Source: CAZSLI01 sp964607705 (GTDB taxonomy: Bacteria; Actinomycetota; Coriobacteriia; Anaerosomatales; PHET01). From it: a DNA stretch of 64,000 bases. The DNA lies in NCBI GenBank assembly GCA_964607705.1, contig CAZSLI010000001.1, positions 62,001 to 126,000 of the forward strand, in the 5' to 3' direction. Position 1 is the stretch's first letter. Each line of letters begins with the position of its first letter. Positions 8,013 to 15,573 of this stretch are shown one piece after another. The position numbers were made by a program, and so were the translations under genes. Below the pieces are notes generated by a model that was given only the letters and a program-made list of their open reading frames with translations, made no database searches and was not told the origin of the DNA.

Positions 8013-8360
8013 ATGAAGCTGTTCCGTAAGGATGAGGGTTTCACCCTCGTCGAGCTCATGGTCGTCGTGCTTATTATCGGTATTCTTGTTGCCATCGCTA
8101 TTCCGGTCTTCAACGCGGCCAAGGCCAACGCTGAAGCCAAGCAGTGCCGCGGCACCATGCGCACGATCGAGGGCCAGGCTCGTGCCTACGAGGCGGAGAA
8201 CAACAAGCTGCCGGCCAACGCTGCAGCGCTCGTCACCGCCAAGTACGTCAAGTCGGCGCCGGTCTGCAAGTCCGGTGGCTCCTACACCGACACGCTCTCG
8301 AGCGACGGTCGCATCGAGTGCTCGAGCCACGGGTTCTACGAGGATACCGACATCCCCTAG
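8013..8360 (+). CDS. pilA: Major type IV pilin PilA (copy 2)
   Basis: This 115-residue prepilin has the same leader, cleavage site (KDEG/FTLVE), helix and cysteine pattern as copy 1. By eye, seven nucleotides of 348 differ between the copies, while the flanking leader and spacer DNA has diverged far more. That suggests either a recent duplication or, more likely, repeated gene conversion limited to the coding region. It has its own predicted promoter and terminator, so the two pilins can be transcribed separately. Confidence 0.95.
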   Translation: MKLFRKDEGFTLVELMVVVLIIGILVAIAIPVFNAAKANAEAKQCRGTMRTIEGQARAYEAENNKLPANAAALVTAKYVKSAPVCKSGGSYTDTLSSDGRIECSSHGFYEDTDIP

Positions 8361-8387
8361 GTCGCACGTGTCTTTGAGTCAACTGCG

Positions 8388-8420
8388 AGAGCCGGCGGGA
8401 AACCGCCGGTTCTTCCTTTT
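8388..8420 (+). terminator. Intrinsic terminator after pilA2
   Basis: AGAGCCGGCGG and CCGCCGGTTCT form an 11-bp stem (one G-T pair) with a GAAA loop, followed by TCCTTTT. Confidence 0.9.
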
Positions 8421-8502
8421 CCAGCACGGTCGACACCCCTGAACCTGCTCCGCTACTGTGAGTGTCATCGGAAATGTCCTCCTGTCGTACACGAGGTGCC
8501 GC

Positions 8503-9321
8503 GTGCCCCTACCGCTCTACTACGTCGCAGCCGGCCTTCTGGGACTCGTCTTCGGCTCCTTCGCCAACGTGGTCATCTGGCGGTTCCCTCGTGGCGAGTC
8601 GATCGTCGCTCCACCTTCTCGCTGCCCGAAGTGCGACACGCTCATATCCTGGCGCGACAATGTGCCGGTCTTGGGATGGGTGCTCCTCGGAGGCAAGTGC
8701 CGCTCATGCCGCGAGCCGATATCTGTTCGCTATCCGCTCGTCGAAGCGCTTTCAGGCGCCCTCTGGCTGGCCGCCGCGTTGGTCTTCGGCTACTCGCTGA
8801 CAGCGGTGTTCGCTGCGGCGTTCTTCTACCTGCTGCTCATCCTTGCCTTCATCGACCTTGACACCATGAGGCTGCCGAACCCGATCGTGGGCCTCCTGTT
8901 CGGGATCGGGCTCGTCGGCAGCGGGATCTCTCAGTTCACCGGGGTCCGAGCCGTTCCGCTGCTCCCGCACGGCGGCATACTGGCTTCTCCGCTGGCCGCG
9001 TCGATCGCCGGTGCGCTCGCGTCGGCAGGATTCGCGTTGATGATCGCGCTCATCTACGCCGGTGTGCGCAAGGCGCAGGGTTTCGGCATGGGCGACGTCA
9101 AGCTCCTCGCGGCGATCGGCGTCTTCCTGGGTCTCTATGGGCTCATGACGTTGTTCTTCGCGAGTCTCGTCGGCGCGATCGTCGGCATCGCAGCATCACG
9201 CGGGGAGAGCGGCTCGCTGGTGCGGCGCTATCCCTTTGGACCATTCTTGGCTGCCGCGGCGGTGCTCGTCACTTTCATCGGCCCGCCGCTGTGGTACTGG
9301 TACATCGGGTTGGCCATCTGA
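8503..9321 (+). CDS. pilD: Prepilin peptidase / N-methyltransferase PilD
   Basis: This polytopic aspartic protease (272 residues from this start) cleaves prepilins after Gly and methylates the new N-terminus. The zinc-binding region has two CxxC pairs, CPKC and CRSC, in the cytoplasmic loop, needed for the methyltransferase half. Catalytic aspartates lie in FIDLDTMRLP and GMGDVKLLA. About eight membrane helices are apparent. The GTG at 8503 is preferred because ACGAGGTG lies about 8 nt upstream; a GTG at 8458 would add 15 residues and lacks such a site. It serves the five prepilins encoded around it. Confidence 0.95.
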   Translation: MPLPLYYVAAGLLGLVFGSFANVVIWRFPRGESIVAPPSRCPKCDTLISWRDNVPVLGWVLLGGKCRSCREPISVRYPLVEALSGALWLAAALVFGYSLTAVFAAAFFYLLLILAFIDLDTMRLPNPIVGLLFGIGLVGSGISQFTGVRAVPLLPHGGILASPLAASIAGALASAGFALMIALIYAGVRKAQGFGMGDVKLLAAIGVFLGLYGLMTLFFASLVGAIVGIAASRGESGSLVRRYPFGPFLAAAAVLVTFIGPPLWYWYIGLAI

Positions 9322-9326
9322 AAGCG

Positions 9327-9342
9327 TGTGACAAATGTCACA
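9327..9342. promoter_or_regulatory. CRP/FNR-family type palindrome
   Basis: TGTGACAAATGTCACA is a perfect 6-bp inverted repeat with a 4-nt centre and matches TGTGA-N6-TCACA. It starts 6 nt after the pilD stop. Its centre is about 60 bp upstream of the start predicted from the WhiG-type promoter at 9361-9388, a common activator position. Confidence 0.55.
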
Positions 9343-9360
9343 GAACCATGCCTGACGACC

Positions 9361-9388
9361 TAAAGACGCTGCTCGGCGATGCCGATAT
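9361..9388 (+). promoter_or_regulatory. Predicted sigma28/WhiG-type promoter of the minor-pilin operon
   Basis: TAAA (9361-9364, then G), a 16-nt spacer and GCCGATAT (9381-9388) match the consensus with one mismatch at the last base. A 7-bp hairpin (GGCGTGC with GCGCGCC, 9399-9418, one G-T pair) lies just downstream of the predicted start. Confidence 0.6.
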
Positions 9389-9433
9389 GAGACTGGAAGG
9401 CGTGCGTGCCGGCGCGCCCAGGGGTGCCATGAG

Positions 9434-11053
9434 GTGAGTAGCTTGATCCGCTCGATAGCGCGAAAAGATGAAGGATTCTCAGTCGCGGAGGTTGTCATCG
9501 CGGCTGCCATTCTGTTCTTCGTGCTGACCGCGATGATCGGCCTCGTCGGCGCTTCTCAGCGAATGAGCGTTGATGCCAAGCGCCGCACCATCGTCACGAA
9601 CGCCATGGCCGAGTACATCGACGAGATCCGCGCGATGGACTACAAGCAGATCGCGATGTACCCGACCGGCGGCATCCGCGACACGGATCCGCGGGTCTAC
9701 GGCAACTATACTGTCACCTTCAAGAACCGCGTCGTGTTCCAAGACGGGGCGAACGGCGAGTACCTGCGTACGATCTACGTCAGTGCCTCATGCACGATCA
9801 ACGGGCAGACGTTCACTTCGTCGTCGACGGTCAACATCAAGAACCCCGCGAACGATACGACGGCCGCCAAGCTCACCGACCCCGACGCGCCCGTGATCAA
9901 GTTCACGACCGCCACGGCGAAGCCAGACTCGGTGCTCTACGCCAAGCGCGTCAACAACACGACGTACGATCTCAACGAGATCGGGGTTGAGGTCCGCAGC
10001 CCCAACGACGCCATCCAGGAAGTGCAATTCAAGGTCGGCAACGTGCTCGTGCGCGACGACCAGTCCGACTCTGGACATGACGCAATCTGGACGTTCACGC
10101 CCCCGCGCACCGGCGCCTTCGTCGTGACAAGCGTCTGGGACACCGAGCAGGATGGCGTCTCAGACGGCTTCCAGACTCTCCGGGCGATCGCCAAGGACGA
10201 CAAGGGCCTCGTATCCAGCGTCGACCGGCGCTTCATCGTGGATAACGAGGTGCCGGGAGTGCCGACGGACCTCGCGGCGAACGCCACCACCAGCCGCGCG
10301 GCTGCGGTGGCCTTCAACGCTGCTCCCGACCCAGTCCCGCCCAGTGGCGGCATCGCCAGCACCTTCGCGACACGCTACGAGTACACGCTTCGCAAGGAGC
10401 CGCTCGGCTACTCGTCGAGCGTGGATTCTTGGTCCGTGGTTGGCGTACCGGTCATCATCAGGAACGCGACAAGCGATGTGGCCGCCATGCAGAAGGGCGG
10501 CAGGCTTTCCATCCCGCTGGTGGTCGAGCCGTTCTCCAGATATTCGATCTCTCTCAAGGCCGGCAGTCCCCGCGACTTCAACGCCACCCCGGGAGTGCTC
10601 TCTGTGCCCCTGGTCTCGAGGGCGGAGGCGGTCTCCGCGACCTGCACCACCAACTACGTGAAGACCGGCAACAGCAAGTACACGGACTACACCCTGCAGA
10701 TCCTCGTGACGAGACCGTCTTTCCCGGTCAGCTCCGTTACGTACGTCTTCGAATACAAAGACCCTGCCACGGGTGAGTGGCTTCCCTTTGAGTTCGCTGA
10801 GGGTTGGACCGCCACGACGGGCTCAACCTCGCCGTACGTCAGCATCGCGGGAACGTTCACGGATACGCAGGCATCGCGCCAGTTGTGGCTGAGAGTCGGA
10901 ATGACGGTCACGCCGAGCGGGCCCGGCGGCGGTACGCCGCTTCCGGTCAACTACACGAACGCGTTCGGTCGCACGCCGTTGGACAGCGACTCGAAGTCCG
11001 GTGTCAAGGCTGGCCCTCTGCCGTTGTCACCTGACCCGACGTGGGCTGAGTGA
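9434..11053 (+). CDS. Large minor pilin, PilV-like, with Ig/Fn3-like ectodomain
   Basis: This 539-residue prepilin has leader MSSLIRSIARKDEG, cleavage before FSVAEVVIAAAILFFVL, and Glu5 present. It is far longer than ordinary PilV proteins. After the pilin helix and a short head comes a long extracellular region with beta-sandwich character: an Ig-like stretch (about residues 140-270; FIVDNEVPGVPTDL marks its end) running into fibronectin-III-like sequence (about 275-400), then another beta-rich segment. Such a pilin probably sits at the fibre tip and may bind surfaces or cells, by analogy with adhesive minor pilins. The start is GTG and overlaps the next gene by 4 nt. Confidence 0.8.
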   Translation: MSSLIRSIARKDEGFSVAEVVIAAAILFFVLTAMIGLVGASQRMSVDAKRRTIVTNAMAEYIDEIRAMDYKQIAMYPTGGIRDTDPRVYGNYTVTFKNRVVFQDGANGEYLRTIYVSASCTINGQTFTSSSTVNIKNPANDTTAAKLTDPDAPVIKFTTATAKPDSVLYAKRVNNTTYDLNEIGVEVRSPNDAIQEVQFKVGNVLVRDDQSDSGHDAIWTFTPPRTGAFVVTSVWDTEQDGVSDGFQTLRAIAKDDKGLVSSVDRRFIVDNEVPGVPTDLAANATTSRAAAVAFNAAPDPVPPSGGIASTFATRYEYTLRKEPLGYSSSVDSWSVVGVPVIIRNATSDVAAMQKGGRLSIPLVVEPFSRYSISLKAGSPRDFNATPGVLSVPLVSRAEAVSATCTTNYVKTGNSKYTDYTLQILVTRPSFPVSSVTYVFEYKDPATGEWLPFEFAEGWTATTGSTSPYVSIAGTFTDTQASRQLWLRVGMTVTPSGPGGGTPLPVNYTNAFGRTPLDSDSKSGVKAGPLPLSPDPTWAE

Positions 11054-11616
11054 TGGGCAGGCACCCGCACGACGACGGCATGAGCGTCGCCGAGCTGCTG
11101 GTTGCAGTGACGGTGCTGTTGATCGTACTGGGCCTCACTTACTACGGCGTGCAGGCGATCCAGGTGTCCGGCAAGGTGACGGAGCGCCAGGCCCAGTTCG
11201 CCACCGAGATATCCACGCCGCTGCACGAGATGGACAAGATCCTGAGTCAGAACAAGGTGATCGAGAACTCGGGGACCCGGCTGTCCGACGGCTACAAGAT
11301 CACCGTGCGGCAGCCGACCGCTCCCGGCACGTCAAACTTCGAACGCCACGTGTTCCAAGCGACTACCGACGGCAGACTCGTGCACACGGTCGAGCGACAG
11401 AACCTGCTCTCGGGAGCCGTGACGCCTCTGCGTACCAGAATCATGTCGACTCGCAACGCGAATCGCACTCAGGGGGAGTTGTTCCGGTACGTCGCAGGCG
11501 CGAGTGGAACCCCCACGACCCCGGTTGGCGCCGACTCGGTGATCGTCACGATCTTCACGGTCAACGAAGGCCAGTACTTCAGCGGCGAGCGCCGGATCTT
11601 CTTCAGGAACAGGTAG
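11050..11616 (+). CDS. Minor pilin, PilW-like
   Basis: This 188-residue prepilin has leader ending HDDG and cleavage before MSVAELLVAVTVLLIVLG; Glu5 is present and Met replaces the usual Phe1, which is tolerated. Either GTG 11050 or ATG 11053 may start it; the first overlaps the previous stop (GTGA). The head has no recognisable domain. It is likely part of the initiation/tip complex with its neighbours. Confidence 0.8.
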   Translation: MMGRHPHDDGMSVAELLVAVTVLLIVLGLTYYGVQAIQVSGKVTERQAQFATEISTPLHEMDKILSQNKVIENSGTRLSDGYKITVRQPTAPGTSNFERHVFQATTDGRLVHTVERQNLLSGAVTPLRTRIMSTRNANRTQGELFRYVAGASGTPTTPVGADSVIVTIFTVNEGQYFSGERRIFFRNR

Positions 11617-11622
11617 AACCAG

Positions 11623-13059
11623 ATGCACCGCAACTCACATCTCGCCTCAGATGAGGGATTCGCCCTGGTCACTGTGATCGGTGCCATGGCGCTGATCACG
11701 GTCATCGCCATCAGCGGATTCTTTATCGCGCAGAATACACTCGGCGAATCGCTGCGGGTCAGCGACGAGAACCGGGCCTACCAGGCCGCGAGCTCTGCGC
11801 TCGACCAGGAGCTTTCGGTATTCACGCCCGAGTCGCTCGTAACGGGTGTGAGCCCGTCGGGCTATTCATATGACACATCACGAACCATCAATGGAAGCGA
11901 TTGGTACGTCGTCTCGGTTCACGACTCGGCCGATGACTCTTCACTCGGCGCCGACGAGTACGAGATGGTGGCCCTCGGCGGGTCCGGCGGTACGACCGAG
12001 ACGGTGCGCGTGAGGTTTCAGAGCTTCAACCTCTGGGACATGAACATCAGCGCCGGCGAGAACTCCGGTATGGGCTCGGGTGCGGGTTTCAACGGTAACG
12101 GTACGATCATCGGCAAGGTCTACAGCAACGGCAACTTCGACTGGTCGGGCAACGGCCGCCTCGAAGACGGGCCTGTGTTCGTCCGCAACGGCGTCTTCAC
12201 CAAGCAGAGCTCGGGTAGCAACGTCGGCTACCCGACCGACTACGTCGACGCCTACATGGACAATCCCCCCGCCGGACAGACGAACGGGATGTACGCCACG
12301 CTCAAGGGCACAGCTCCGAAGCTGGACATCCCATTTCCCACTGAGGCTGATATGGACAACTGGCGCCAGATGGCGATCAGCAGCGCCGCAGCGAACAAGT
12401 TGGGCGACAACGGAGTATGGACTGGCGGGGCGACCGCGCCTCGGCATCCCGGTTCGGTGTCCGACGCTCAGTACACCGTCTTCGACAACGACATCACCAT
12501 CGGCACGGCATCGTTCGGTAAGACGGGCACCACGGGCGTGCCGGTGGTTGAGTCCGAGAGCGCTGACGTGATCGCCTTCGATGCGAGCCAGGGCACCCTC
12601 TATCTGAACGGCATCGTCTACTGCGACGGGACGGTGACCATCTCGAACGCCGTCAACAACTACGTTGGAAAAGGCGTGATCGTTGCACACGACGGTGTCG
12701 TGATAGACGGTCGATTGGTACCGAGACCCTTCGCGTTCGGCGCGTTGGACTCCTATGACACGCACAGCTCCGGCGAACGCCTGCCGAGGACGAGTACCAA
12801 CGACTGTCTCGCGATCGTGAGCATGGGCCAAGTGACTCAGAGGGTCTCGGATTGGGTTGCTGGCATGATCTTCACGAATGGCGCTTACGTCGCCACGCCG
12901 ACCGGTGCCAAGTTCCGCGGCTCGATCATCTCCAACGGAATCAACTTCAATCAGCCGAACGTCTGGCTCGTCACGCAGACAGGAATGGCCGATAACCGAC
13001 CGGATGGAATGCCCGCCCTGAACAACATGAATGCTCAGGGCGACTGGATACGCAGGTAG
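11623..13059 (+). CDS. Minor pilin, PilX/GspK-like, with large beta-rich head
   Basis: This is a 478-residue prepilin. Leader MHRNSHLASDEG is followed by FALVTVIGAMALITVIAISG. Residue 5 of the mature helix is Thr rather than Glu, as in PilX/GspK proteins that cap the fibre and cannot form the usual Glu5 contact. The head contains a long Gly/Asn-rich beta-helix-like region (NGNFDWSGNGRLEDGPV, later YLNGIVYCDGTVTISNAV) reminiscent of polymer-forming or DUF7305-type sequences. It lies 6 nt after the PilW-like gene. The pilin call is firm; the head function is unknown. Confidence 0.8.
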   Translation: MHRNSHLASDEGFALVTVIGAMALITVIAISGFFIAQNTLGESLRVSDENRAYQAASSALDQELSVFTPESLVTGVSPSGYSYDTSRTINGSDWYVVSVHDSADDSSLGADEYEMVALGGSGGTTETVRVRFQSFNLWDMNISAGENSGMGSGAGFNGNGTIIGKVYSNGNFDWSGNGRLEDGPVFVRNGVFTKQSSGSNVGYPTDYVDAYMDNPPAGQTNGMYATLKGTAPKLDIPFPTEADMDNWRQMAISSAAANKLGDNGVWTGGATAPRHPGSVSDAQYTVFDNDITIGTASFGKTGTTGVPVVESESADVIAFDASQGTLYLNGIVYCDGTVTISNAVNNYVGKGVIVAHDGVVIDGRLVPRPFAFGALDSYDTHSSGERLPRTSTNDCLAIVSMGQVTQRVSDWVAGMIFTNGAYVATPTGAKFRGSIISNGINFNQPNVWLVTQTGMADNRPDGMPALNNMNAQGDWIRR

Positions 13060-13081
13060 GGCCCCGAGGGGCTGGGCATTG

Positions 13082-13109
13082 TTGACAGTGGTTCCTGTGC
13101 TACTATTTC
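13082..13109 (+). promoter_or_regulatory. Predicted vegetative promoter of pilM operon
   Basis: A perfect TTGACA (13082-13087) is followed after 16 nt by TATTTC (13104-13109). It lies 73 nt before the pilM start. The pilMNO operon thus seems driven by the housekeeping sigma factor, unlike the pilin genes. Confidence 0.55.
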
Positions 13110-13181
13110 TCACGGGACCATCGCAGTAGAAGCACCAGTAGACGAAGCACAACACTGCAGCAGTTATCGAGGGAGGACGCG

Positions 13182-14303
13182 TTGGCTCCTGTTTCTCTCG
13201 GCGCCGTTCCGCCGCCGGTGGGTCTCGACATAGGGACCGACCATGTCAGGGCAGCATTCGTAAAGCCGTCGGGCGCCGGGTTCAATCTGGCCGCCTACGG
13301 CTCGGTGAGCATGCCCTTCGGCGCGGTCGTCGAGGGCGAGATCGTCGATCCCGAGTCGGTGGCGAGCGCCATCAAGGAACTCTGGAAGCGCGCGGGCATC
13401 CGCTCCAAGGAAGTCGCGATCGGGGTCTCGAACCAGAAGGTCGTCGTGCGCCTCATCGACCTGCCCTTCATGGAGAAGGACGAACTCGCAGGCGCGATCC
13501 AGTATCAGGCCCAAGACTACATCCCGATCCCCGTAGAAGAGGCCATCCTCTCGTACGAGCGTATCGGCGATTACATGACCCCTGCTGACGAGCACATGAT
13601 GGAAGTGCTTCTGGTGGCGGCGCAGCGCGATATGATCGACAACGCAGTCGCTGCTGTCGAAGGCGCCGGACTCAAGCTCTCGCAGATCGACGTGACCGCC
13701 TTCGCGCTCGTGCGGTCGCTTCTCGGCAGCGTGTCGAGCGTGCTCCCGGACGAAGAGGAGCAGTCGGCAGCCACGGGACTGATCCACATCACCTCGGGTC
13801 TCACTAACATCGCGGTCGTCGAGAAGGGCGTCCCGAGGTTCACGCGCGTGTCTGCCCTCGGCGGCAACCAGTTCAGCCAGGCGATCGCCAATGTGCTCAA
13901 CCTCACGTTCGACGAGGCCGAAGACCTCAAGGTCCGTGCCGGACTGCCCGCCCTCGACGGTGCGCCGTTCCCGCTTACCGGAGTCGACCCGGAAGTTGCT
14001 CGGGTCGCACAGGAGGCGCTCGAGCGCGAAGCCAACAAGTTCATCGCCGAGGTCCGCCGCTCGCTCGACTACTACCTGACGCAGGCAACCCAGGTCCGCA
14101 CCATCAAGCGCATCGTGCTTGCGGGCAGCGGTGCTCAGCTTCGCAATCTCGCCAACTATCTCGAGAAGGGCCTGCAGACGCCGGTCACGCTCGGCGATCC
14201 TCTCGCGCGCGTGCATGCGTCCGGAGCGCTCGAGCAGGCGGTGCTTGCCGACCGCATGGGCTGTGCCGCAGCGATCGGCCTGGCGATGGGAGGCGTGGAC
14301 TAG
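13182..14303 (+). CDS. pilM: Type IV pilus alignment protein PilM
   Basis: This 373-residue actin/FtsA-like cytoplasmic ATPase forms a ring with PilN below the pilus. The nucleotide-binding phosphate loops are seen as GLDIGTDHVRAAFV and LTNIAVVEKGVPRFTRV; IVLAGSGAQLRNLANYL is the adenosine motif. The start is TTG, supported by GAGGGAGGACGC just upstream. pilN follows directly with no gap. Confidence 0.93.
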   Translation: MAPVSLGAVPPPVGLDIGTDHVRAAFVKPSGAGFNLAAYGSVSMPFGAVVEGEIVDPESVASAIKELWKRAGIRSKEVAIGVSNQKVVVRLIDLPFMEKDELAGAIQYQAQDYIPIPVEEAILSYERIGDYMTPADEHMMEVLLVAAQRDMIDNAVAAVEGAGLKLSQIDVTAFALVRSLLGSVSSVLPDEEEQSAATGLIHITSGLTNIAVVEKGVPRFTRVSALGGNQFSQAIANVLNLTFDEAEDLKVRAGLPALDGAPFPLTGVDPEVARVAQEALEREANKFIAEVRRSLDYYLTQATQVRTIKRIVLAGSGAQLRNLANYLEKGLQTPVTLGDPLARVHASGALEQAVLADRMGCAAAIGLAMGGVD

Positions 14304-14945
14304 ATGGTCCGCATCAACCTTCTGCCCGCGGAGATCATCGAGCGCAGACGCTACGAGCGCTTCTATCCGTACCTGTTCATAGGCGGCGCTATCGGTCTCG
14401 CAGTGATCGTCGTGATGTGGCTGGGGCTCCAACTCTACGTGAGCCAGCGCAACGACCAACTGCAGCAGACGCAGGAGACGGTCAACTCGCTCACCGCCCA
14501 AGCACAAGCCCTCGCCATCTTCGAACAGCAGCGGCAGCAGTTGGCGCAGCGTCAGTCGATCGCCACCCAGGCGCTTGCCGGACGCATCGACATGGGCCGC
14601 ATCCTCGAAGAGGTCTCGCTCGTCCTGCCGGACAAGGTCTGGCTGACCCACATCGGTCTCGACGAGAACTCGGGCGCGCTGTTCGACGCCGTATCGCCCA
14701 ACAGCGCCGAGCCCGACGTCACTGACGGCTACAAGTCGGTGGCCGCAACCCTGGTGCGACTCAACAGTCTTGCCGACCTGTACGATGTCTGGCTCACGGC
14801 CGCCTCGAGCGGCCTGTCGGAAGTCCAAGGGTCGGACTCGGGCGAACAGACGGTCATCTTCGGAGCGACCAGCAAGATCGTGAAACCGGTAGCGCCAACG
14901 GCTGATTCCGCCGTGCCTGCCCCGCCTACGACGACGGGCCAGTGA
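14304..14945 (+). CDS. pilN: Type IV pilus assembly protein PilN
   Basis: This is a 213-residue bitopic protein. MVRINLLPAEIIERRR at the N-terminus is the classic PilN motif that binds the PilM groove. One membrane helix (about 27-48) is followed by a coiled coil (about 50-95) and a ferredoxin-like periplasmic fold. The C-terminal tail is Pro/Thr-rich. It starts at the base after the pilM stop and ends one base before pilO. Confidence 0.93.
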   Translation: MVRINLLPAEIIERRRYERFYPYLFIGGAIGLAVIVVMWLGLQLYVSQRNDQLQQTQETVNSLTAQAQALAIFEQQRQQLAQRQSIATQALAGRIDMGRILEEVSLVLPDKVWLTHIGLDENSGALFDAVSPNSAEPDVTDGYKSVAATLVRLNSLADLYDVWLTAASSGLSEVQGSDSGEQTVIFGATSKIVKPVAPTADSAVPAPPTTTGQ

Positions 14946-14946
14946 G

Positions 14947-15561
14947 ATGAGGGCGATCAAACTATCTCCACGAAACACCCTCATCTTGGTGGCCGTCGGC
15001 ATCGTTGCCGGTCTGGCGATCCTTGCGGCTGTTCTAGTCGTGCCACAGTTCAAGAAGCTGTCGTCCTTGGATGCTGCGATCGCGGCGGCAGACACTCAGG
15101 TCGAGCAGGCGCAGACGCTGCTTGCAGCTCGCCAGGAGGCCAAGACCAACGCGGCGATGACCGACGCAGCGCTGCTGGAACTCGCGGCAGGCATGCCCGA
15201 GACTCCGGACCAGCCGAGCCTGATCATCGAGCTCCAAGACTATGCGTACGACAGCAATGTCGAGTTGCGGACGGTCACTCCCGGCGCGCTCACCGGAAAC
15301 GGCGTGTGGATCACCATGCCCATGCAACTCATGGTGTGGGGGGACTGGGCGGATTGTGTCGACTTCGTCCAGAGGCTGCAGCGCTTGACCCGGCAGGTCC
15401 GCATCATTCGCGTCGACAGCAGCCTCACCGACGTCGAGGGTGCCGTGCAGGAGCACGGGCAGTACACCAACTCGCTGACGCTGGACATCAACACCTACAT
15501 CATCCCGTCCGCCGATGAGTCGGGTACCGCCGCCCCGGTGGCCCCGGCACCGGCACCGTAA
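14947..15561 (+). CDS. pilO: Type IV pilus assembly protein PilO
   Basis: This 204-residue bitopic partner of PilN has a membrane helix near residues 13-33 (LILVAVGIVAGLAILAAVLV), a coiled coil to about residue 75, and a ferredoxin-like domain. Order and size match PilO. The last residues are Ala/Pro-rich. Confidence 0.9.
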   Translation: MRAIKLSPRNTLILVAVGIVAGLAILAAVLVVPQFKKLSSLDAAIAAADTQVEQAQTLLAARQEAKTNAAMTDAALLELAAGMPETPDQPSLIIELQDYAYDSNVELRTVTPGALTGNGVWITMPMQLMVWGDWADCVDFVQRLQRLTRQVRIIRVDSSLTDVEGAVQEHGQYTNSLTLDINTYIIPSADESGTAAPVAPAPAP

Positions 15562-15573
15562 CGGAGGGAACTC

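Noticed and set aside
7474..8360. Conductive aromatic-rich e-pilin
   Set aside because: The mature pilin has about seven Phe/Tyr in 106 residues, below the density reported for conductive pili, and they are not spaced along the helix core.
13164..15095. Long minus-strand open frame of 643 codons
   Set aside because: It is antisense to pilM, pilN and pilO, has low-complexity Arg/His/Leu-rich content and no domain. Other long opposing frames (21169-22644, 26119-27948, 28153-29931, 30112-32049) are likewise by-products of high GC.
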